Assembly: GCA_017456985.1 (NCBI GenBank)
Contig: JAFTIH010000034.1
Span: forward strand, 1-36,662
Reading direction: 5' to 3'
Source of the DNA: Clostridia bacterium
GTDB lineage: Bacteria > Bacillota > Clostridia > Oscillospirales > CAG-272
DNA: 36,662 nt
Shown piece by piece: positions 30,799 through 36,662 of this stretch. Every line of letters starts with the position of its first letter. Position 1 is the stretch's first letter. A program made the position numbers and the translations under genes. The notes beneath the pieces are model-generated. The model searched no databases, was not told where the DNA came from, and saw only the letters and a list, made by a program, of their open reading frames with translations.

Positions 30799-31860
30799 CT
30801 ACCGAAAGCAACCTCTCGCGGTGACGGGAATGCGATCCGTGACCTTGCCGTCGCGCACGAAATAAAGGTTCTCGTGTAAATTGACCGTAGAACAGCAATG
30901 CGCGGGCACGAGAAGGACGCGATCGCCCACCGAAAGCTGCTTTGAGGGGTTATGAAGCTGAAAATGCTCCTCACTCGCCACCACCTCGGACACCGAGAAG
31001 CCGAGCGGGCGAGGCATTCCCTGATCGACACCGCAGGACTTGACGCCCGCATCGACAACGGCAAGCCCCTCGCGCACGCTCACAACGGTAGCCAGCACGA
31101 ATAGCGAGCTCTCAAACGGGAGCGCAAGCTCGCCGTAGGTCGCGTCCATAAAGAGATAGCTGCCCGCTTGCAGCTCGGTATAAAGTCCCGCTTCCTTTTT
31201 GATGCGCGCCGTACCCGTGCTGCCGCCCGAAAGCGTACGCACCGCAAGCCCCTCAGCGGCAAGAAGTGAAAGCAGCGTGCGGATCTTCTCTTCGTTTGCC
31301 GCCGTCAAGTCCTCGCGCTCCTTTTGGGACACGACGTGCGAGATGTGCCCCGCATACGCCTGGATGCCGTCAAAGACAAGATGCGCACAGCCGTCAACGT
31401 ATTTCGCAAGCGCCACGACCGCTCCCATATCCGAAAGCCCACAGCGCTGCATTCCGATCTCGTATTCCACAAGGCAGTGTACCGTCGCACCCGCAAACGC
31501 CGCCGCCTCTTCGAGCGCGCGCGCGTTTTCCTCGTCGTCCACGCACACCGTCAGGCGGCAGGCGCGGGCAAGGTGCGCTAAACGGGAAATCTTTTCCCTG
31601 TCGGTGATCTGGTTGGCGATCAGAATATCCTCTATCCCGCTCTCGGCAAGGTCGATCGCCTCGTCGAGCTTGGCGCAGGTCATACCGATGGCACCGCTTT
31701 GGATTTGTCTGTGCGCGATCGCCGCACACTTATGCGACTTAAAATGCGGACGCAGACGCAAGGAGCCCCCTTTAAGGAGCGCCGCCATCGCCGCCTCGTT
31801 TTTCAAAAAGATCTCCTCGTCCACGACGAGCGCGGGCGTGGGTAAATGTTTCAGTTCCAT
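30799..31860 (-). CDS. D-threonine aldolase / D-serine dehydratase-like PLP enzyme (DSD1 family)
   Basis: A 353-residue fold-type III PLP protein (alanine racemase-like N-terminal barrel with the DSD1 C-terminal domain). The PLP lysine lies in LRPHFKSHKC (about 36-45). The C-terminal PAHCCSTVNLHENLYFV segment has the His-x-Cys metal site of this family. LSGGSTGTAR is the phosphate-binding loop. It may cleave D-threonine or dehydrate D-serine; the choice is not clear. GAGAGGAA precedes the ATG. It stands alone between terminator sequences and the LRR protein gene. Confidence 0.88.
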   Translation of the reverse strand: MELKHLPTPALVVDEEIFLKNEAAMAALLKGGSLRLRPHFKSHKCAAIAHRQIQSGAIGMTCAKLDEAIDLAESGIEDILIANQITDREKISRLAHLARACRLTVCVDDEENARALEEAAAFAGATVHCLVEYEIGMQRCGLSDMGAVVALAKYVDGCAHLVFDGIQAYAGHISHVVSQKEREDLTAANEEKIRTLLSLLAAEGLAVRTLSGGSTGTARIKKEAGLYTELQAGSYLFMDATYGELALPFESSLFVLATVVSVREGLAVVDAGVKSCGVDQGMPRPLGFSVSEVVASEEHFQLHNPSKQLSVGDRVLLVPAHCCSTVNLHENLYFVRDGKVTDRIPVTARGCFR

Positions 31861-31889
31861 CGCTTTCCTCTCCCCTGAATTTTATCTTT

Positions 31890-34289
31890 TTATTCCGCCT
31901 GCACTTCGCCGTCCGTGCATTTCACCTTGGTGAAGGGTGCGCCCGAGCACCAGCCGGCGCCCTTATATACCCACGTGTTCCAGCGACCACGGGTGTTATC
32001 AAAGGACACGCTCTTTAAGCTCGTGCATCCCGAGAACGCCTTCGCGCCAATGGACGTCACGTTGCCGGGAAGCGCGATCGCCACCAAGGAAGTACAATCC
32101 GCAAACGCGCTCGCGCGAAGGGCGGTTAATTGGCTGTCGGGATCAAAGGTCAACTGTGTGAGCTTTCCGCAACGCGCAAAGGCGTACGCGCCGATCGTCT
32201 TCACGCTCGACGGGATGGTCACGCTTTCTAGTGCCGCGCAGTCCGCAAAGGCGTAGTCGCCGATCGTGGCGATCCCGCAATCCACCGTAAAGGCAACCAC
32301 CCTCAGCTTGGGAGTGCCCTCAAACGCGTGACCGGGAACGCTCGTGCCGCCGTTTAAAACGACGGTTTTGAGGCTTGCCATAGGAAGATGCTCAAGCATC
32401 GCCACGGGAAGCACCGCTTCCATGATATTCCCACAGTTTTCAAACACATTCGTGCCAATGGAGCTTACGTTCTTCGAGATCGTAACGGACGAAAGCGCCG
32501 TGCAGTCTGCAAACGCCTCGCTTCCAATGCTTCTCACCGTGTCCGTCATAAAAACGGAGCGAAGCGACGGGCAGTCCGCAAAGGCGTATTCTTCAATGGT
32601 CGTTACGGCTCCCACGATCCGCACACTCTCCAAAAGCGGACAGGAATAAAGCGCACGGGAGGGGATCGTTCCGTCACCCGCGATCACGAGCGTCTTTAAA
32701 GCATTCTTGGGGAGCGACGCGATGCCCGTCGTGGGAACCGTTGCCTCGCAAATGCTTTTACAGCCCGCAAACACGTCGACGCCAACGTACGCCGCGGCGG
32801 GAAGCGTTACGCGCTCAAGCGCCGCGCAATCCGAGAAGGCAAATAAGCCGATCGTGACTCTTCCCTCGGCAAAGGTGACCTCCTTCAGCGAGGAGCACTT
32901 CCCGAAGGCAGACTGCCCGACGGTCTTCACGCTCGACGGCACCGTCACGCTTTTGATGCTCGTGCATCCGTAAAAGGCAAAGCTTCCGATGGCTGCTTCC
33001 CCCTCGGGGATCACGAGGGCGGTCACCTTTTCTCCCTTGACGTAAAGGTTGCCCGCATAATACAGGGGGTTTTCCTGCGCAGAGCGGAAGGAAACAGCAA
33101 GGAAGGCAGAAAGATCCTCAATATAGACACCCTCTAGCGAGGTGCAGCTCATAAACGCATCCTTGCCGATCGTCGTCGGCTGGGCAAGGAAGGTGATGCG
33201 CTCAAGGTCAAGGCAGTCGGCAAACGCCTTTTCACCGATCTTCTTGATCGTAGCGGGAATCACCACGCTCTCAATGTCGGTACCGCGAAACGCCTCGTCC
33301 GCAATAGCGGTGACCGTCACGCCCCTGTACTCCGCGGGGATCTCGATCTCACGGACGCCGTCCTCGACGCCAACCACATGATACACGCCGATCTCTTGCA
33401 GTTCAAGCACGCAGTTTCCGCGCGCGGCTTTATCCACCAGGGCAAACGCGATCACGCCCGCGATCACGCAAAGCAGCGCAAACACCGCACACGAAATGCC
33501 AATGATCGTATATTTTTTTCTTTTCTTGTTCTTTTGCAGGATTTGTTCCGCCATTTCGCGGCAGTCCGCAGCACGCGTCGCCGCGTCCCTATATCCCGCA
33601 AGCGCATCAAAGCGTTCCGCAGCGTCCTCGCACGCGCGCACGGTGTCGCACGGCATCGCCGCCGCCTCGCGATACGACCGCTCGCGCTCAAAATCAAGGG
33701 GCGACATCTCGTCATACGCAACGAACTTTGCCCCGCAAACGGGACAAACGCGGCGGCGCGAGCGGTGGAAAACGGCACCGCACACGCAAAAATCAAGCTC
33801 GCCCCGACGGACGGGCACGTAGTGCGCGCGCTTGCCGTACACCTTGCGGTACGCCTCCGCCTCCTCGGCGGAAAGCGCCTCGTCGATCACGTGACGCACG
33901 GGAAGGGGTGTCGCGTCCTCCTCGTCGAAGAACTTTGCCGTGCTTCCCTGCCACTCGACCGCGCGCACGTAGGCGTCGAAGGATGCCGCACCGCGCACGG
34001 GTACGAGAATGGGCGTTCCCATACCAAAGGAGCCGTCCTGCAAGAGCGCGGGTGCCGTATAGCGGTATTGGTATTCCCCAAGCGCCGCACCCTCGCCGTC
34101 AAAAAAGCGCAAAAAGACCGTCACGCCCACGGGCGACGCATCGTATAGGCTTCTTAACGTCAGATAAAGGGCTTGCTGTCCACCCCCTGCACTTTCAACC
34201 AGCTCGCCCGAAACGAGCAGAATTCCCGCCCCCTCGGCATACGAGGGCTGCTGATGCGTACAAAGCACCCTGTCTTTTTCGTTGCGCAT
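31890..34289 (-). CDS. BspA-type leucine-rich repeat protein with zinc ribbon and one membrane segment
   Basis: A 799-residue modular protein. Residues 1-130 look like a beta-rich domain. Residues 165-190 hold a CxC...CxxC zinc ribbon (C168, C170, C182, C185). A Lys-rich stretch (252-260) is followed by one hydrophobic segment (261-285), so the N-terminal part should be cytoplasmic. Residues 300-795 are BspA-type leucine-rich repeats (LRR_5), with AFADCxxLExVTIPxSVKxIG repeated about every 23 residues. BspA repeats often bind host or matrix proteins, but here they are probably outside and the sensor part inside. GGGAGG precedes the ATG. Divergent from the second LRR gene. Confidence 0.85.
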   Translation of the reverse strand: MRNEKDRVLCTHQQPSYAEGAGILLVSGELVESAGGGQQALYLTLRSLYDASPVGVTVFLRFFDGEGAALGEYQYRYTAPALLQDGSFGMGTPILVPVRGAASFDAYVRAVEWQGSTAKFFDEEDATPLPVRHVIDEALSAEEAEAYRKVYGKRAHYVPVRRGELDFCVCGAVFHRSRRRVCPVCGAKFVAYDEMSPLDFERERSYREAAAMPCDTVRACEDAAERFDALAGYRDAATRAADCREMAEQILQKNKKRKKYTIIGISCAVFALLCVIAGVIAFALVDKAARGNCVLELQEIGVYHVVGVEDGVREIEIPAEYRGVTVTAIADEAFRGTDIESVVIPATIKKIGEKAFADCLDLERITFLAQPTTIGKDAFMSCTSLEGVYIEDLSAFLAVSFRSAQENPLYYAGNLYVKGEKVTALVIPEGEAAIGSFAFYGCTSIKSVTVPSSVKTVGQSAFGKCSSLKEVTFAEGRVTIGLFAFSDCAALERVTLPAAAYVGVDVFAGCKSICEATVPTTGIASLPKNALKTLVIAGDGTIPSRALYSCPLLESVRIVGAVTTIEEYAFADCPSLRSVFMTDTVRSIGSEAFADCTALSSVTISKNVSSIGTNVFENCGNIMEAVLPVAMLEHLPMASLKTVVLNGGTSVPGHAFEGTPKLRVVAFTVDCGIATIGDYAFADCAALESVTIPSSVKTIGAYAFARCGKLTQLTFDPDSQLTALRASAFADCTSLVAIALPGNVTSIGAKAFSGCTSLKSVSFDNTRGRWNTWVYKGAGWCSGAPFTKVKCTDGEVQAE

Positions 34290-34333
34290 ACGTTCCTCCC
34301 AAAGTGCGCCCTTCGGCGATTTTTATCACCTTT

Positions 34334-34362
34334 ATTATACCACCCGTAAGGCGCTTTGTCAA
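34334..34362 (-). promoter_or_regulatory. Consensus promoter of the large LRR protein gene
   Basis: Minus strand TTGACA, 17-nt spacer, TATAAT, an exact match. Confidence 0.9.
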
Positions 34363-34427
34363 GATTTTACGCACAAAGGGACGCGCGCCCCCGTCCCTAA
34401 AAAACTGCCGAAAGCCCCCCGCACCTC

Positions 34428-34456
34428 TTGCAAAACGCCTTGCTTTGTGATATAAT
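34428..34456 (+). promoter_or_regulatory. Upstream copy of the promoter facing the smaller LRR gene
   Basis: TTGCAA, 17-nt spacer, TATAAT. A second copy of the -10 region lies at 34638-34643, but the base run 17 nt before it is CTGATT, a poor -35, so this upstream copy is likely the active one. Confidence 0.6.
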
Positions 34457-34676
34457 AAGATGGATGTAATAAAACAAAACGGCAAGCAGATGCTTGCCGT
34501 AGCACGCAGGGCGTGCTCCTTTGCCCCAAGGGCAAAGACCGTTTTACTACATCGTAGCTCTGCCAAATGGCGCTTCGCGCCTTTTGCGGAAGCCACGCTT
34601 CCGCTTCAAAATCTCTGATTTTGTGGCAGATTTATGATATAATAAGATACAATGAAACAAAACGGCAAGGAGATAC
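34449..34676. repeat. Hairpin array F between two copies of a leader segment
   Basis: Two copies of GATATAATAAGAT...AAACAAAACGGCAAG (34449-34492 and 34636-34675) flank a run of perfect hairpins: GGCAAGCA-ga-TGCTTGCC, AGCACGC-agg-GCGTGCT, CTTTGCCC-caa-GGGCAAAG, CTAC-atc-GTAG, GGCGC-ttc-GCGCC, GCGGAAGC-cac-GCTTCCGC and AAAATC-tct-GATTTT. TGTAATAAAAC and GTTTTACTACA enclose the first three. The 390-nt gap 34290-34679 holds this array and two promoters. The array would form a long structured leader on any transcript from the upstream promoter. Confidence 0.8.
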
Positions 34677-34679
34677 ACT

Positions 34680-35549
34680 ATGAGCGAACAAAGCGGCGCA
34701 AGCAAGAACCGTTTTTCCTATACCCCCACGAGGGAGGGAGAGTGCGAGATCTTTATGGCAAGCACTGACACCGAGGAGGTCATCGTTTTCCCCTCAGAAA
34801 TCGACGGGCTTCGCGTCACAGCACTCGCCTATAGTGCCTGCAAGACTTGCCGAAACGTCAAAACGATCATCATTCCCGAGGGCGTCACTTATATTGGTAT
34901 GTTCGCCTTTTGGTATTGCTCAAAGCTCGAACACATTCATCTGCCCTCGACGCTGGAAGAGTTTGACAGCAATGCGCTGTCTTCCTATAACGGTATTAGC
35001 CTCATCACCTGCCCGAAGAAAAACCCGCTTTCCCCCGAGGTGCTCGCGGACGTCACGCTCCCCAAAAGCGAGAAGCCCACACGGATAGGCGAGGACGCGG
35101 GCAAGGAATACGAAGACGGCACCGTCGGTCTTTACACCGTCACGCCAACCTATCCCGACGACTGCGTGGCACTTTATGAAAAAAGCCTCACCCTGACCGT
35201 CACGCGCTACCCCAAGGCAGATGCGGAAGCATACCTCGCCAAGGCGAAGGGCTACGAGCTCACCATGAAAACCGTCAGAACCTACGACGTCTATTCCTCG
35301 GACGGCGTCAGCCCCGACGATCGGGATGAAAGCGGCGAGGAGCTTGCCATGGAAGGTAAAAACCTCGTCGTCCGCGACGGAGAGTGCTGCGGCGTGATCT
35401 ATACGGAGAAAGGGCTTTGCGGCATTTTGTTCTTTGACGGCACGAAGGCAGGCATCACCACCGCCTTTGTTGACCGCACGCTCTGCTACGGTCACCCCCT
35501 TGATTACTACATCAACACCAGCCGCAGCCTGACCTTAACGAAAAAATAA
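34680..35549 (+). CDS. Leucine-rich repeat (BspA-type) protein, small
   Basis: A 289-residue cytoplasmic protein. Residues 10-115 carry a few BspA-type repeats (FPSEIDGLRVTALAYSACKTCRNVKTIIIPEGVTYIGMFAFWYCSKLEHIHLPSTL in effect; key repeats end in IPEGVTYIG and LPSTLEEF). Residues about 140-289 form a mixed alpha/beta domain that I do not recognise. No signal peptide or membrane segment. AAGGAGAT precedes the ATG. It is divergent from the large LRR protein, and the shared repeat type suggests the two are related or interacting. Confidence 0.72.
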   Translation: MSEQSGASKNRFSYTPTREGECEIFMASTDTEEVIVFPSEIDGLRVTALAYSACKTCRNVKTIIIPEGVTYIGMFAFWYCSKLEHIHLPSTLEEFDSNALSSYNGISLITCPKKNPLSPEVLADVTLPKSEKPTRIGEDAGKEYEDGTVGLYTVTPTYPDDCVALYEKSLTLTVTRYPKADAEAYLAKAKGYELTMKTVRTYDVYSSDGVSPDDRDESGEELAMEGKNLVVRDGECCGVIYTEKGLCGILFFDGTKAGITTAFVDRTLCYGHPLDYYINTSRSLTLTKK

Positions 35550-35551
35550 TT

Positions 35552-35614
35552 TATTTTGTAAACAACAGTTTACAAAACGCGAGAAATGCGCACCCACACG
35601 GAGTGCGCATTTCT
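35552..35614 (+). terminator. Hairpins after the smaller LRR gene
   Basis: TTTTGTAAAC-aaca-GTTTACAAAA (10 bp) and AGAAATGCGCAC / GTGCGCATTTCT (12 bp, 35582-35614). Only ATTATT follows, so termination is probable but not certain. Confidence 0.6.
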
Positions 35615-35670
35615 ATTATTGTTACAGTTTGCATCCATCTTCTCACCATTCTGCAAAGACATCCTCTCAC

Positions 35671-35761
35671 TGCGGCTACGCCGCAATATCGCTCCTTGCA
35701 AAGCCAGGAATATCGCGCGCGCATCGCGCGCATATCGCTCGCCTTGCAAGGCGAATATCAC
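35671..35761. repeat. Hairpin array E (AATATCGct word)
   Basis: Hairpins TGCGGC-tac-GCCGCA (35671-35685), an imperfect CCTTGC-aaa-GCCAGG (35694-35708), GCGCGCG-cat-CGCGCGC (35715-35731) and CGCCTT-gc-AAGGCG (35740-35753). Between them the word ATATCGCT, AATATCG, ATATCGCT and AATATCAC occurs, all in one orientation. Confidence 0.7.
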
Positions 35762-35770
35762 GATTGCGCG

Positions 35771-35822
35771 ATCCACAAAAAAATGCGACTCCTTTCGGAG
35801 CCGCATTTTTTATTTGTGGATC
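35771..35822. terminator. Terminator of the pyruvate phosphate dikinase gene
   Basis: AAAAATGCG and CGCATTTTT with inner CTCC/GGAG and a TTTC loop, extended by ATCCACAAA and TTTGTGGAT. It lies just past the ppdK stop and has T-runs both ways. Confidence 0.85.
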
Positions 35823-35824
35823 AC

Positions 35825-36662
35825 TCAATCCTTGAGCGCTGCCTGAGCTGCCGCAAGGCGTGCGATCGGCACGCGGAAGGGCGAGCAGGAAACGTAGTCA
35901 AGACCGAGGGTATGGCAGAACTCAACGGACGTGGGGTCACCGCCATGCTCACCGCAGATACCGACGTGAAGCTTGGGGTTCACGGGTCTGCCGAGGGTGA
36001 TCGCCATGTTCATCAGCTTGCCAACACCGGTGGTGTCGAGCTTAGCGAAGGGATCGTTCTCGAAGATCTTAGCATCGTAGTATGCCTCGAGGAACTTACC
36101 TGCGTCGTCACGGCTGAAGCCGTAGGTCATCTGGGTAAGGTCGTTGGTACCGAAGCAGAAGAAGTCAGCGTTTGCTGCGATCTCATCTGCGGTAAGGCAT
36201 GCTCTGGGGATCTCGATCATGGTACCGACCTCGTACTTGAGGGCGACACCTGCTGCTGCGATCTCAGCGTCAGCCGTTGCAACGACAACAGCCTTCACGT
36301 ACTTCAGCTCCTTCACGTCGCCAACCAGAGGGATCATGATCTCGGGAACGATGTTCCATTCGGGATGAGCCTTCTGAACGTTGATTGCCGCGCGGATAAC
36401 AGCCTTGGTCTGCATCTTTGCGATCTCGGGGTAGGTGACTGCCAGACGGCATCCACGGTGACCCATCATGGGGTTGAACTCGTGCAGCGATGCGATGATA
36501 GCCTTGATATCCTCAACGCTCTTGTTCTGTGCCTTCGCGAGAAGAGCGATGTCCTCATCGGTGGTAGGAACGAACTCGTGCAGAGGGGGGTCAAGGAAGC
36601 GGATGCAAACGGGAGTGCCCTCGAGTGCTACGTAGAGCTGCTCGAAGTCGCCCTGCTGGTAA
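35825..36662 (-). CDS. ppdK: Pyruvate, phosphate dikinase, C-terminal part (cut by the window edge)
   Basis: About 279 residues of the C-terminal PEP/pyruvate domain; the frame is open to the last base, so the gene starts beyond the window. It should interconvert PEP, AMP and PPi with pyruvate, ATP and Pi in glycolysis/gluconeogenesis. Visible signatures are FLDPPLHEFVPT, NPMMGHRGCRLAV, FFCFGTNDLTQMTYGFSRDD and the active-site Cys segment HVGICGEHGGDP. The C-terminus CSPFRVPIARLAAAQAALKD is typical. The phosphohistidine and ATP-grasp domains are outside the window. A start at 36469 (MMGHRG) would be false, since family sequence continues upstream. Confidence 0.95.
   Translation of the reverse strand, partial: YQQGDFEQLYVALEGTPVCIRFLDPPLHEFVPTTDEDIALLAKAQNKSVEDIKAIIASLHEFNPMMGHRGCRLAVTYPEIAKMQTKAVIRAAINVQKAHPEWNIVPEIMIPLVGDVKELKYVKAVVVATADAEIAAAGVALKYEVGTMIEIPRACLTADEIAANADFFCFGTNDLTQMTYGFSRDDAGKFLEAYYDAKIFENDPFAKLDTTGVGKLMNMAITLGRPVNPKLHVGICGEHGGDPTSVEFCHTLGLDYVSCSPFRVPIARLAAAQAALKD

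Noticed and set aside
35586-35846. Short frames over array E
   Set aside because: Palindrome-derived translations with no ribosome site.

Overview
The window looks like a chromosomal piece of a moderately GC-rich Clostridia-type Firmicute. The reasons are strong AGGAGG-like ribosome binding sites, many near-consensus TTGACA-17-TATAAT promoters, lipoproteins with a short lipobox (ACGG, SCGG), and gene families common in gut Clostridia: pyruvate phosphate dikinase, the methionine gamma-lyase/aluminium resistance family, BspA-type leucine-rich repeats and a DUF6198 membrane protein. The species cannot be named from the sequence.

Layout. 1-5.9 kb (minus): a murD-led cluster (murD, PLP lyase, lipoprotein, cysteine desulfurase, DUF1015 protein). 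6-8.5 kb (minus): MATE exporter with a repeat-bearing leader, then an SDR oxidoreductase. 8.5-9.9 kb: an S24 self-cleaving repressor divergent from a tiny two-gene operon. 9.9-11.8 kb (minus): iron alcohol dehydrogenase and an amidase-domain protein. 12-12.95 kb (plus): a GMP synthase made only of the ATP-pyrophosphatase part. 12.94-15.41 kb: a small AT-rich island inserted at the 3' end of guaA. It is bounded by an 11-bp direct repeat and paired TGGCAACA sites, and carries a tRNA-like element and two RNxxxH (HEPN-like) proteins. It is the best candidate for an undescribed, probably defensive, system. 15.5-22.9 kb: housekeeping and accessory genes (creatininase family, DUF6198 protein, flavoprotein, HTH-ATPase-DUF4325 regulator, MscL, esterase, GH43, YgjV). 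23.2-28.3 kb: AraC regulator divergent from a complete RbsABC/MglBAC-type sugar ABC transporter. 28.5-29.1 kb: a Doc toxin-antitoxin pair. 29.1-31.9 kb: MscS, fucose mutarotase and a D-threonine aldolase-like enzyme. 31.9-35.5 kb: two divergent BspA-LRR proteins. 35.8 kb to the end: the C-terminal part of pyruvate phosphate dikinase.

A second theme is noncoding. At least six intergenic regions hold arrays of short perfect hairpins with 2-4-nt loops, separated by a short word that recurs within each locus but differs between loci. One array has its words inverted across a central axis. Another sits between two copies of a promoter/leader segment. These arrays look like a genome-specific repeat class rather than ordinary terminators.
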